NCBI GenBank assembly: GCA_030998015.1
Contig: JARWMV010000240.1
Span: forward strand, 744,001-808,000
Length of the DNA stretch: 64,000 nucleotides
Direction of reading: 5' to 3'
Origin: Ceratorhiza oryzae-sativae
Lineage: Eukaryota > Basidiomycota > Agaricomycetes > Cantharellales > Ceratobasidiaceae
The position numbers and the translations under genes were made by a program. The notes beneath the pieces are model-generated. The model worked only from the letters and a program-made list of their open reading frames with translations, made no database searches and was not told where the DNA came from. Positions 53,866 to 64,000 of this stretch are shown in pieces (positions within the stretch are counted from its first letter, which is position 1; each line of letters opens with the position of its first letter).

Positions 53866-56800
53866 CTTCCCCCCTTCAAGGCACGGGGGTCCTGGGGTGC
53901 CTTTGGGTGCGACTTGACATAGTCAGCGATGAGTTCTGGTGCGTTCACCAGGTCGTCATAGGTTAACCATTGTCGCTCGTCATAGCCGAGCCACTTGACA
54001 TAGTATTCAAAGACGTTAGATCTTTTGTTGTATCATGACTTTATGATCTGTTCCACTTCGAACTCTTCTTCCCCTTCAGGAGTTACCACAGGTGGTGGTG
54101 GGGGAACCTGACGGCCATAGGGGTCATCTTTATATTTGGTCAGGAGTGAGACATGAAACACTGGGTGTATTTTCATAGTTATTGGTAGGTCCAATTTGTA
54201 GGCGTGTGTGCCATGTTGTGCTACCACCCTGAATGGTCCAACTCTTTTGTGGGCCAGTTTCCTGGAGGCCTGCTGTGTCCGTATGTTTTTGGTATCAAGC
54301 CAGACTTTGTCTCCAACCTTAATTGCTTCAGGAGTCCGATGCTTCTGGTCATAGTATTCCTTGATCCTCTGGTTTGCTATTTCCAGGGCTGCCTTAAGTT
54401 CGTCATGGCCCTTTTGGAGCCATTCTGCATGGTTGTCCGCTAAAGGGAGTTCTGGTTCCTCCCTGTCCCCGACTGCTAGCCTTGGGTGGAACCCATAGTT
54501 TGCAAAGAATGGTGATTTGCCAGTTGAGGCGTTGACGCCATTATTGTAGGCAAATTCAGCTAATGGTAGGAGCAAGACCCAGTCATCTTGTCTGTCTGAT
54601 ACATAGTGTCTGATGTACCCTTCCACTACTTGGTTGGCTCGTTCGGACTGGCCATCTGTCTGAGGGTGGTATGCTGTGGAATAGGAGGGTTTTATATCCA
54701 GTCGTTTGTATAGGTGCCTTAAGAATTTGGATGCGAAGTTGGGGCCACGGTCTGAAATTGTTTTCCGTGGTAACCCATGGAGTTTCCACACATATGTTAG
54801 GAACAGGTTGGCGCAATCCATAGCACTGGCTTCCGATTGGCATGGAATAAAATGGACCATTTTTGTCAGGCGGTCGACAACTGTAAATATGGCATCAAAT
54901 CCCTCTGACAGGGGTAGCCCGGTGATCAGATCGTAGGTAATTTCTTCCCAAGGTTTTTCTGGTGCAGGTATTGGGTTTAAGAGCCCTGGGGGAACTTGGT
55001 TGCTGTGCTTGTTCCTGATGCATGACTTGCAGTGTGTGACATATTCGTTGACTGATTTTTTCATTGATAACCACGTGTATTTGCGATTTAACAACTCATA
55101 TGTTCTGAACTGTCCTGGGTGTCCTGCTGCTGGACTATCGTGACGGCTTTCAATGACCAGTTTGCGAAGTTCTTTGTTATTTGGGACGTAGATTCTGCCC
55201 TTGTGTCGTAAGAGTCCTTCGTCCCATTCCCAATCTTTGACTTTCTCATTGTCATCTAGGGCTTTTAGCACTTTTGACAGGTGCTCATCCCCTGGGATAG
55301 CATCCCTAATGAGTTGTTCCAGGTCATGGTCTGGTGTGATTGCTTGTAGCCACAGAGTTTTTAATTCCAGAAATTGGTTTTTTGCAAGCAGAGCTTGGCT
55401 CTCACCCCCCTCTTTAGGGATGTGTCTTGACAGCCTAGAGAGTATGTCTGCCCGGCCATTCTTTGCCCCTTCAATATATAAAATCTTGAATTCGAACCTG
55501 GATAAGAATTCATGCCACCGTGTGACCCGACCGTTCAGTGGCCAATTTGTCTTCCAATACTCCAAATTTTTGTGGTCACAAACAATGTTTACTGGGTGTT
55601 CGGCCCCTTCTAGCAAATGACGCCAGTGTTTGAGGGCCTTGATAATTGCCAGCATTTCTTTGTTGTAGATATTGTAGTTTCTTTCTGCTGGGACCATTGC
55701 CTTGGAGTAGTAGGAAATTGGGTGGAGCATTCCGTCCTCTCCGTATTGCAGTAATACAGCGCCTGTGGCATAGCCTGAGGTGTCGGTTTCCAAAATGAAT
55801 GGTTTGTTGGGCTCTGGCTGAATTAGGAGGGGGGCTTCTTTTAACTTTTGCTTCAGCAGATTCCATGCTTGATCCCTTTCTTCTGTCCATTCCCATTTTA
55901 CATCCTTCTTGACAAGTTCATAAAGACATCTTGTGATTTTTGAAAAGTCTTTTATGAAGTGCCTCAACCAATTTGCAAACCCCAACCCTTCCAGGACTTC
56001 GGTTGGGTTGGTAGGAGTTGGCCATTCGACAGCCTTTTCAACCTTGGCTGGGTCTACTTTAATTCCCTGGGGAGTCACTACTATTCCCAGGTAATCAACT
56101 TCGGTGACATCGAAAACACATTTCTCCAAGGCGCAATATAGGCCAGCTTTTTGAAGGCGACGTAAGACTTCCTTGACATGTTCATCATGTTCTTCCTTGT
56201 CACGAACTGACACGCATACATCCACTCTACAATATTTTCTTGATTTATTACATTTTATGAGATTATCTTCAAAACATACTTGCCTTTTATGGTACATCTG
56301 TGTCATGTGACTCAGGGAATGTTCCGGACCGGTAACTGAGATGTATTTCAACTCTGATGTGAAATTCCGCAGTTCCGCAGTCACTTCTACTGCTTCTATC
56401 TCTTCTGTCGTGACTCACTGTACAGACTTGTTTGTTATGATGTGGCTCGTACTATGTATATAAACCGGGTCAAGTTCGCAGAGGACTCCTCAAGAACTTG
56501 ACCTCTCGTCGAATACAAGTTCTTTTACTTTTCTTACTATTTTCCTCGTCGCCTGACTTGTCGTCGTCGACATTCCTGGTTTTTGGAGAATACTAATATG
56601 TCGTCCATGTAGATTACCACATAAATGCCCTCGATGTCTTGGAACTCTTCCCGGATCATGGCCATGAAGGTTCCTGGTGCGTTCTTTTGACCAAATTGCA
56701 TGACTAAGGGCTCGTACAGCCCATATTTGGTCTTAAAAGCTGCTTTCCATTCGTCCCCTTCCCGAATTCGTATGAGGTTGAAGCCCCACTTTAGGTCGAA

Positions 56801-57763
56801 CTTGGTGAATATCTTTGCCCCACGCAGGGTCTCCACTATATCATTGATGCGTGGGAGTGGATACACATTAGAGACTGTCATTTCATTTAGTCGACGGTAG
56901 TCGATGCACATGCGCAACTTCCCATTCTTCTTTTTGACAAATATGACTGGGGATGCCATTGGTGACCTTGAGGGTCTGATATGCCCTGCTTTCAGTTGGC
57001 GATCCAAGGTTTTGCGCAATTCTGCATCTTCCTTGACACCCACGCTATATATGGGACCGTGCCTTGGCTTGGCATCTGGTTTTAAATCTATTTCCATATC
57101 CCATTTTCTATGGGGTGGTAATGGTTGGACATCGTCTTCTTCAGCGAATATTTTCTGGAACTCTTTATATTTCGTTGGGAGGGAGTCTAGGGAGTCCAGC
57201 TGAAGCTCCTTAGGTTCATTTGCACGCACGTGCAAGGGTTGTGTGATGCAATGTTTCAGGCATATTGGCGAGTTGAACTTCATGTCTTTTTCATCCCAAT
57301 CAATGTTGGGGTTATGGAATTTGAGCCATGACATGCCCAGGACTAAATCATTTTTGCCAACGTTCACAACATAGGCACTGAGGATCTCTCGGTGCTCTTG
57401 AATGCACAGCTCAAAGGTGCAGTAGTGGGTCACCGACCCAGAGTCTATCTCCCTACCATCGATTACCCTCAGTTTCTTGGGTGTTTTTAGGGCAACGGTA
57501 GGAATACGGTATTGTTTAACCAAATCTTCATGTATAAATACTGACGTGGCCCCTGAGTCGATCATGGCCCATCCGTTGAATTTTTTCATGTTATATGCAG
57601 ACTTGTGTTCGGGGGTTATGCGCAGAGGGAATGCATGAAAGAAAAATTGTAGTTGTGATTGGTTTCCTAACGACATACATTCCATTTCCATATTTTTATT
57701 TTCATTATGCGCATTTTGTAACATAGCGCCCAAGACCGCCCCCCTGGCACGGTTTGAGCTCAT
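53853..57763 (-). pseudogene. pol: B#2 pol: protease, RT, RNase H, integrase, chromodomain
   Basis: Without the 380-bp solo LTR plus target duplication the frame is 3531 nt, 1176 residues, matching B#1. Protease has IDSGATS near 57560, RT YMDD near 56620, RNase H ETDTSG near 55790. Integrase (about 55100-54600) has an HHCC finger and a D,D,E core (VDRLTK, SDRGPN, HPQTDGQSERANQ). A C-terminal chromodomain (YYVKWLGYDERQW, near 53990) should target histone marks. The catalytic residues are all present. Breaks: the LTR at 56198-56572 and a TGA at 54033-54035 where B#1 has AGA (arginine), removing the chromodomain. The ATG overlaps the gag stop as ATGA. Confidence 0.93.
56198..56572 (+). repeat. 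Solo LTR of family B inside B#2 reverse transcriptase
   Basis: It runs from TGTCACGAAC to CGTCGACA, 375 bp, in opposite orientation to its host. The target duplication TTCCT is perfect (56193-56197 and 56573-56577). It is almost identical to the host's own LTRs. It falls directly after the SKNQE codons that follow YMDD. Confidence 0.95.
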
Positions 57764-59151
57764 TCTTTTACCGACTCATCGTCGGTTGTTTCTACATCCT
57801 CAACCACTGCCTCGTATCCTGACATCTTAGCTGAGGGGCATTTGGCTGCAATATGACCCCGTCCTCCACAGTTATAGCAGGTGTTCATTCCCTTTCCTTT
57901 TCCTGCACTATCCAGGTCCATTGCGTCTGGATCCTTTGCCTTTGGGGCCGCCGGTGGATGGTTATCCTTCTTTATGTCCTTGAAGGATTCTTGTATGTTG
58001 GCATTACTGCCATCGTAATGGACGGTTGGAACTGTGAAGCCCTTCGCATTGGGACCGATGGCTACGATTTGACCTTTCACAGCCCTGCCATCTTTAATCT
58101 TGTATATGCGTTCCCCATTCTTGAATTTCTCTTTTTGGGGAGCACTTTGGGGGTTATTTGTGGGCCTGCTAGTCGAAGCATTGCTGCTGCTGGACTTATT
58201 ACCCCCATGAGATGTCCTCTTGCTACCGAAGGAAATGAGGTGGCAGTCAATTTCCAGGGCCCGCTGTGTGAGCTGGGCAAATGTCTTTGTGCGGGGATCA
58301 TAGTTTTGGGCCACCATGCTATCTGTTACATCTGACGACAGGCCATCATAGAACTGGTCACGCATGGCGGCATCGTTGTAGTTGAGGCCTGTGGAATATA
58401 AGTTGAATAGGGTGAGGTAGTCCTGAACCGTCTTGGATTGTTTCAACTTCCGCCACTTGTCACGGTTATTTTCAGTGCGGTTCAGATCCCCATATCGGGT
58501 AGTGAATTCTTGCCAGAACAAATTGGCATCGTGAAGCCAGGGGATCGCGGTCCCAGGGTTGAGAATTTCGAATTCTTCATACGAGTTAACCCATTCAGCT
58601 GCTGACCCTTCGAGATAAGAGGTGATGAAGGCGACCACTTGGTCAGCCGAGTGTCCACTCATGTTTGTATTGATATATCGGGCACATGCAATTCTGAATG
58701 AGATGGCGTCTTCCCGTTTGGTGCCATCAAATTTTTGAGGGGCGGCCATCTTGACCTTTGCAGTCGACCCTCCAGAGGGAGCAGGTGCTGTTGGTTGTGG
58801 TTGGGCTATGCCAGTGGGAGCTAGTACTTGGGCAGTGCCTGAGCCGCCTGTGGAGGTGTTGATTTGCACTTCAATGCGCGTGATAGTAGTTTGGAGAATG
58901 GCTAACATTCCCACTAGGTTGTTGACATTGGTGGCTAGTCCGGCCACATCCGCATCTATTTTCGTCTGATTCGTGGTAAGTTTGGCCTCGAGTGAATCTG
59001 TGTAGGTTTTATTATTGTGTTTGACGTCCCCAATATCATTTTGGAGATTATTGGTTTGCTCTCTCAGTTCATCCATTGATCGAAGCATATAAATGACCTT
59101 ATCTTCATCAGACATATTCACCCAAGCAGGGGCGGGAGTTGGCGATGCCAT
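57760..59151 (-). CDS. gag: B#2 Gag, full length
   Basis: ATG at 59149-59151; 463 residues; TGA at 57760-57762 overlapping the pol ATG. A helical/coiled-coil N-terminus (about residues 15-105), a Pro/Ala linker, a retrotransposon capsid-type region (about 140-300, FDGTKREDA...WQEFTTRYGD), a basic linker and one CCHC zinc knuckle CYNCGGRGHIAAKC near residue 425 are seen. Gag builds the virus-like particle and packages RNA. There are no internal stops, in contrast to B#1. The ATGA stop-start suggests coupled reinitiation for Pol, by inference. Confidence 0.93.
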   Translation of the reverse strand: MASPTPAPAWVNMSDEDKVIYMLRSMDELREQTNNLQNDIGDVKHNNKTYTDSLEAKLTTNQTKIDADVAGLATNVNNLVGMLAILQTTITRIEVQINTSTGGSGTAQVLAPTGIAQPQPTAPAPSGGSTAKVKMAAPQKFDGTKREDAISFRIACARYINTNMSGHSADQVVAFITSYLEGSAAEWVNSYEEFEILNPGTAIPWLHDANLFWQEFTTRYGDLNRTENNRDKWRKLKQSKTVQDYLTLFNLYSTGLNYNDAAMRDQFYDGLSSDVTDSMVAQNYDPRTKTFAQLTQRALEIDCHLISFGSKRTSHGGNKSSSSNASTSRPTNNPQSAPQKEKFKNGERIYKIKDGRAVKGQIVAIGPNAKGFTVPTVHYDGSNANIQESFKDIKKDNHPPAAPKAKDPDAMDLDSAGKGKGMNTCYNCGGRGHIAAKCPSAKMSGYEAVVEDVETTDDESVKE

Positions 59152-59175
59152 TTCAGAAGGGACTCGAGTAGATTT

Positions 59176-60196
59176 TTAAGGGCGACGGAGACGGTAAGGA
59201 AGTACAGGGAATTGAGAGTTGTTTTGATAATAAAGGATTTCCGTTCCCCTCACAAGTCTATAGATTTCAAAGTTCCTGACTCCTGCGAATCTCAACCAAG
59301 TATCGTCCAGGTCCCAGCTTTTGGTGTCCTGGCAACAATATGGACACTCCACCTTCTTTAGTTTAATTTGGTCCCGAAGGAGTGCTTCCTTGGGAAGGAT
59401 TGATTTGGGCTGCTGGAAGGGGTGCTTCTTCCTGAATTGGCGAGCCCGTGCCACTTAGAAAGGTGGGGTGAGGGAGGTCTGATGGTGTTGAGAAGACGGG
59501 GAAGGCGTACTCTTGGGGTTCAATTGTTTCTCGGACTATTGCTTCTAGTCTGAGATGGTCTTGGAGGAGGGATAGGTAGTCCTCCTGGTGTTCGCGCAAA
59601 CGCTCGGTTAAGTATGCGCAACGGGCCTCGGCTTTGTGAAGTTTTTCACGGGTTTCTTCGTACTTATTCCGGTAGTAACAGTACCAGTCTTGGAAGTTTT
59701 CGATAGTGTTTAGCAGGTGACGAAGAAGCTGTTGGCCAAGGTTCTCCAGCTTATAGCTGGTTGCGGGGGATGGTGTAGTAATAAAGGAATTTGTCCTTCT
59801 TAGGACAATAGGGGCAGCGCGCTGGGAAGGTGGCTCCGTTCGCCCGATGGCAGATTTTGCACTCAGGGGCACCTGGCTCGGTGACGAAGGCTTGTTGGGC
59901 ACGTCCGACTTTCTGGGGGCGGACTTTGGTAATTACTACTCGGTTGAAGTCGATGTGCCCCGCTTCTTCAAGGATACTCTCGACCGAGTTGAGGGTGAAG
60001 CAGTGGATCGATAGGTGTCCAAACCACCCACACAGATGGCAGCGCTGATCTTCTGTAAAAGGTTGTGCCACTTGAGGGCCGTGCGTTCCGTCAGAGACGT
60101 ACTCAAGCAAGAGCAAGATAAAAGGAAAAATAGACCCTTTCCCAAGTCTATTGGAGTAGGAAGGTGACCTCCGTTGCTCAGCTACTTAAGGGCAAT
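59176..60196 (-). CDS. B#2 extra ORF upstream of gag (ORF 0)
   Basis: An open reading without an ATG near its start begins about 60196. It carries a CCHC knuckle CHLCGWFGHLSIHC (near 60025), a zinc-ribbon-like CKICHRANG...CPYCPKK block (near 59850-59800), then a coiled-coil-like segment (about 59750-59550) and an acidic, Pro-rich end stopping at 59363. One extra C in a C-run (near 59765) shifts the frame relative to B#1, where this part is continuous. A second frame (59455-59176, CPYCCQDTKSWDLDDTW) overlaps by about 90 nt in both copies and may be reached by frameshifting or splicing. The function is unknown; a nucleic-acid-binding accessory protein is a guess. Confidence 0.55.
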
Positions 60197-60410
60197 GAGC
60201 GACCCCACCTCTTGTTGATGAAAGAGATTAGAGAACCGAAGCTTGTTACGACGTGTGAGGGACCTGGCTATGCAAGGTTTCACAGAGGCGCGTATAGGGC
60301 AACGATATCTCGTGACTGTGGATAGGTGGAGTAGGATTGGGGAAGGCAATGGGAAGTTATCTCAAGACGACGCCAACGGCGTTCCAGAACGTATCCCAGA
60401 CGACACTGAG

Positions 60411-60416
60411 ACTTAC
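60411..60416 (-). promoter_or_regulatory. Splice-donor-like GTAAGT in the family B leader
   Basis: GTAAGT lies about 22 nt past the 5' LTR in both B copies (also 15594-15599). With ORF 0 lacking an ATG, a spliced leader RNA is possible; the acceptor is not identified. Confidence 0.4.
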
Positions 60417-60421
60417 GATTG

Positions 60422-60436
60422 TCAAGAACTTGACCT
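60422..60436 (-). promoter_or_regulatory. Self-complementary primer-binding site of B#2
   Basis: On the minus strand AGGTCAAGTTCTTGA begins 2 nt after the LTR. It is the exact 15-nt complement of TCAAGAACTTGACCT in the LTR (60506-60520), which lies about 33 nt after TATATAA (60553) where the RNA should start. It fits Tf1/sushi-type self-priming. Confidence 0.75.
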
Positions 60437-60438
60437 GA

Positions 60439-60813
60439 TGTCGACGACGACAAGTCAGGCGACGAGGAAAATAGTAAGAAAATAAAAGAACTTGTATTCG
60501 ACGAGAGGTCAAGTTCTTGAGGAGTCCTCTGCGAACTTGACCTGGTTTATATACATAGTACAAGCCACATCATAACAAACAAGTCCGTACAGTGAGTCAC
60601 GACAGATAAGAGATAGAAGCAGTAGAAGCGACTGCGGAACTGCGGAATTTCACATCAGAGTTGAAATACATCTCGGTTACCAGTCCGGAACATTCCTGAG
60701 TCACATGACACAGATATACCATAAAAGGCAAGTATGTTTTGAAGATGATCTCATAAAATGTAGTAAATCGAGAAAATATTGTAGAGTGGATGTATGCGTG
60801 TCAGTTCATGACA
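60439..60813 (-). repeat. 5' LTR of B#2 (375 bp)
   Basis: It matches 53491-53865. The TATA box is at about 60545-60553 and a hairpin GGTCAAGTTC...GAACTTGACC spans the predicted start. Confidence 0.94.
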
Positions 60814-61267
60814 ACACACCAGAATTGAACAGGGGAGCAAGATTTGCACAGTTGGTTTCACTAGTGTCTGCAGCACTGATTAGGGGCAATTGCCCCTGAA
60901 TCCACATGTAGCTCCTCACAGATGGCAGTAGAGCAGAGGTAACTATGCTCATTCAACTCACCTCAATGAGGCAAGTTGATTGGTATACATTTGATTCAGA
61001 TGGAATCTTGATCTAAGACAGCACACAGCCTGTGCATTACCATCAATATTTTCTGCTAGTATTTTGTAACAATCTTGGTGAATACTGTGACCAGTGCAAG
61101 TAGGTGCAAATCATTGATATTGCAGAATCTGGAGGATAAGAAAATGGTATATGAGCTTAATAGTCACACAAGGACAGGAGCTAAGGGCTCACTATGTTAT
61201 ACTGCCACATGCACAAGGGGCCCTTGTGATTGGCCTTAAAATGCACATTGAACACAGTGGCAATCCA
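60814..61267. repeat. Element E-like fragment right of B#2
   Basis: The stretch 60822-60900 (GGGGAGCAAGATTTGCACAG...TTTCACTAGTGTCTG) matches 10010-10080 and 63735-63795 of element E copies. No coding sequence was recognised. Confidence 0.5.
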
Positions 61268-61682
61268 TGTCATGAGCCTTGCTCCTGACATACTCATTGA
61301 TTCCATTTGCAATATTCTTCTCTCATTTCCTTGATTCTGCCTGCTCATTGCAGCCTGTGCTTGTGCCTGTGCTTCTTTTCTCACTTATTCTTGCTTATAT
61401 TCTCTTCCCATCACTTGTACTGGACTTAGCTAGCTAGCTATTGCTTATTTCACTTGTAGTTTGCTAGCCCTTGATTATAGCTATGTGTTGCTTGTCTTAT
61501 CTTTTCCAAATAGTATTTAAGTCAGTCTGTGAAGTGTCTCTGGTCTCCAGAATGCTTCCTTCACCTTGTCATTTCACACATTCTACTGCCCTGAGACCAC
61601 TTGTCCTTGTCACAGAGCTCTCTTGCAGCACTCTTCAAGCTCAGGACTTCTCCCAACCATCTACACATTGTTGGTTGTGACA
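61268..61682 (+). repeat. Solo LTR of family H (415 bp)
   Basis: It runs from TGTCATGAGCC to GGTTGTGACA, with the perfect duplication ATCCA (61263-61267 and 61683-61687). TATTTAAG near 61513 marks the promoter. Confidence 0.93.
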
Positions 61683-61857
61683 ATCCAGCTCCAATTGTTG
61701 GCATCACATGAATTGACATATTGTGCTAGGTTAACAAGTCCTAGCCTCTCAGCCAGTCCACAGCTCTTTGCCCATGACACATAACCACTACAACAGCCAC
61801 AATGGGCACCCTTGTGGCCCCCACAACCATCATCATGGCCACCACATCCCTGTACCA

Positions 61858-62237
61858 TGTCACAGCTGGCAACTTTTAGATGGTTGGGAGCAGTCTAAGA
61901 CCAGAGGAGACTGCAAAAGAGGGCTCTTGGACAGAGACAACTTGTTGCAGGGCAAGCAGACTGGGTGAAAAGACAAGGTGAAGTATTCTGGAGACCAGAG
62001 CCACTTTGAAGACTTGCTTAAATACTATCTCAAGATCAAAATACAAGTGTTGCATATCTGCAAGCAAGAGCTAAGTGTCCAGAAGCAGTACAAGCAGGAG
62101 AAGTCAGGTTAAGCAATGACAAGCAAGAACAGAAGCACAAGTACAAAGACACCTTGCAAGAGTGGAAAAAATGAAGCAAACAAGACAGGAATATTGTAGT
62201 TGAATCAATCACCATTTCAAGAGCAAGGCTTGTAACA
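61858..62237 (-). repeat. Solo LTR of family H (380 bp)
   Basis: It runs from TGTCACAGCT to CTTGTAACA on the plus strand, with the perfect duplication TACCA (61853-61857 and 62238-62242). It is opposite in orientation to the H LTR 175 bp to the left. Confidence 0.92.
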
Positions 62238-62306
62238 TACCAGCCTACCACAAGAAGTAGGCATAATCTTAAGACATAATGTGTGCATGGAATGGGTAGA
62301 GATGTG

Positions 62307-62685
62307 TGTCACAACCTGAAATGGCTATATCCACTATATAATATTTTCTTGATTTTTTTTATTTTCTGAGTACATTTTCAAGACATACTTTCCTTTTATG
62401 CAAGCCATGGAATGTTCCAGACTGCCAACCAAGATGTATTTCAACTTTGATGTGAAATTCTGCATCTCCACAGCACCTTCTATCACTTAGCAAGTATAGT
62501 AGTGTTTGTTTTGATGTGACTTGAAGAATACATATATATACTGGGTCAAGTTTGACAAGGTCTCCTTGCAAACTTGAACTCCTTGTCAAATACAAGTTCT
62601 CATTTACTCTGCTCATTGTGTGACATATCACTGTCATTGCCTTACTACCTCTTGTCACTGTTGCTTGACATGTCACTGCTGACCA
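62307..62685 (+). repeat. Family B-like solo LTR, diverged
   Basis: It starts TGTCACAACCTGAAATGG, and the AATATTTTCTTGATTT, GGAATGTTCCAGACTG and GGGTCAAGTTT...AAACTTGAA segments align with family B LTRs. The right end is uncertain, and no matching target duplication was found. Confidence 0.65.
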
Positions 62686-62842
62686 TGTGGTTGTTTGTGA
62701 GGAAAGCATAGCATAGGGGCTCAGCAGTTTTGTAAGCCTCAGGCCCAATTTGTCAGCAGGTCTAACAACCCCCAACCTTGCTCTCATACCTTATTGGTCC
62801 TATTTGGTGAGCAAGCTTATTGTATTCCTCATCCTATCATAG
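62686..62842. other. Unassigned short segment
   Basis: No gene or repeat was recognised between the B-like LTR and the element E copy. Confidence 0.3.
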
Positions 62843-64000
62843 AGAAGCTGTGCCAGAATTTTGCAGGACTCCGGCACCTGCAGCAGGACTCCTGCGCTTT
62901 TTGGCCATTCTGGCACTGGCACTGGCACTGGCTCGCCAGTTGCCGGAGTCCGTGCCAGAATTCTGGCAGGTGCAGGAGCATGCCAGAATCCCGGGACTCC
63001 TGCAACTGGCTATGGTCAGAACTCACCACATCAAGTTGTGTAATAGCTCATTAGATGCGCAGAAGAGAGAGCATTCCAATGATATAGAGCACGTTTCATA
63101 CGAAATTCATTCTGGCAAATTTTACGCAGTTCTTTTGTTCGGGTCTTTGTGGCCAACATTTCCAGGGCCATAAACCTCACCACAATCTCTTGCAAAGTAG
63201 CTCATTAAATGCGCAAAAATCAGGAGATCACAGATATGTCATTTGCTCCGCGCAAAAAATTCGATAACGCATAGTTCGCTCCAAATTGATGCTCAGGAAA
63301 TATTCTGGGAAATGCGCACATGCTATTTCACCACAAAGAAAGCTGTTTGAAGCTTATCCGACCAGCTAGCCTTTCTCCTGAGCTTGAAAAACCCCTACTG
63401 ACATTATATCTAGTAAATACATTGACTGGATAACTATGAACCGGGGTGTGTGCAGGCAACCTCACTGTCAACCCAGCAGAATCACTGCACATGGTCGGAA
63501 ATTTATGTTATAAGCTTGTTCCAGATGTTTCAGGTACCTGAGATAGGGCAATAAGCATCCCTGAATCAGCCTGTGATACTAAGAAAGCCAGAATAGCACT
63601 GTGTGGGTGTCCATGGCGCATTTCAGGGGGTTTTCAGCATCAGGGGCGCTGTTCCCCCAGTTTCACCAGCTAAAACACCTTCAATCAGGCTGGTTTTTGG
63701 TATATAGAGTCCTTATGATAATGCGCATCGACTCCGTGCAAGGGAGCGAGGTTTGCACAGCTGGTTTCACTAGCGCTTGTGGCGCTGTTCAGGGGTTTCC
63801 CCCTTTATATCGCTGATAACTTTCGATAAAAGTGTTCGTTTATTATGAAAATATGTGCATTCGATTCCTCTCAGTGAGACAAGTCGATTAGTATGTATAT
63901 CGCCCCAATTAGAGCTCAGGATAGCAAGCTTGAACATCTGTGCATCCCCCTGAATATTTTTCTTAGACGATTCTGCGCCGATACTGCTCATTTCTTAACC
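62843..64000. mobile_element. Second copy of element E, cut by the window edge
   Basis: It starts near 62843 with GAGAAGCTGTGCCAGAATTTTG, the same terminus as at 9191, followed by clustered CCAGAATTCTGGCA-like palindromes (62855-62995). CATTAAATGCGCAAAAA (63192) and TTTCACTAGCGCTTGTGGC (63764) match internal parts of the first copy. This copy keeps more CpG, so it is younger. No transposase ORF is visible in the part present. Confidence 0.6.

Larger units (their letters stand above)
53491..60813 (-). mobile_element. Family B chromovirus B#2, nearly intact
   Basis: LTRs 53491-53865 and 60439-60813 are 375 bp each, and the perfect duplication is ACACA (53486-53490 and 60814-60818). On the minus strand: self-complementary primer site, leader with GTAAGT, ORF 0, gag, pol, polypurine tract (53866-53876). 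Damage is limited to a solo LTR inside RT, one nonsense codon before the chromodomain and a C-run indel in ORF 0. It is CpG-rich, so recent. Confidence 0.95.

Noticed and set aside
1..64000. CRISPR array, rRNA operon or bacterial-type operons
   Set aside because: No regularly spaced repeats of that kind, no rRNA-like sequence and no bacterial gene layout were seen. The content is eukaryotic transposons.

Overview
The window looks like a transposon graveyard in a filamentous fungus, most likely a basidiomycete. Evidence: several chromodomain Ty3/gypsy families, a copia element, a Tc1/mariner element, a degenerate DDE-endonuclease-like gene of a kind I associate with mushrooms, a short GTATGT...CTAAC...TAG intron, and heavy CpG-to-TpG/CpA decay in the older copies. 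Rhizoctonia-like Agaricomycetes would fit; this is inference. I found no gene that I would call an ordinary host gene.

Layout. 1-15201: decayed copies of gypsy family A (1476-5392 on +, 5393-10873 on -) interrupted by solo LTRs of family H and a DNA element E (9191-10557); a 1.3-kb solo LTR C (10874-12180); a broken DDE-endonuclease-like gene (about 12232-15131, -) carrying a Tc1/mariner element (13249-14866). 15202-48320: one family B chromovirus (B#1, +) opened by two later insertions. Element D (15858-26345, +) sits in its leader; a 9.3-kb family A element (A#3, 28345-44032, -) sits in its gag. A#3 itself contains a 1.4-kb palindrome (31368-32792) and a complete copia element (36665-41641, -). 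Subtracting the insertions leaves B#1 at 6933 bp, against 6943 bp for B#2. 48321-53490: solo LTRs of families D, G and C with perfect 5-bp target duplications, inside F and E remnants. 53491-60813: B#2 (-), nearly intact, with a solo B LTR in its reverse transcriptase. 60814-64000: more solo LTRs (H, B-like) and E copies.

The most interesting object is element D. Between its chromodomain pol and its 3' LTR lies about 3.9 kb of cargo: an in-frame ORF just beyond the pol stop, a spliced antisense gene of unknown function, an intergenic region with 130-bp repeats and CACGTG palindromes, a geminivirus/genomovirus-type Rep (HUH nickase plus SF3 helicase, interrupted by a frame change and one stop), and a Pol III A/B-box sequence. 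The antisense gene and rep diverge from the shared intergenic region, the layout of a small circular ssDNA virus, here within a retrotransposon.

Other themes: (i) families B and D carry a 12-15-nt match between a primer-binding site 2 nt past the 5' LTR and the predicted 5' end of their own RNA, which predicts Tf1-like self-priming; families B, D, F and H share a hairpin just downstream of the LTR TATA box; (ii) family A has a large extra ORF downstream of pol and family B an extra zinc-knuckle ORF upstream of gag; (iii) the copia element has a half-tRNA-iMet primer site; (iv) C-to-T/G-to-A decay explains most nonsense codons and the loss of mariner catalytic residues.
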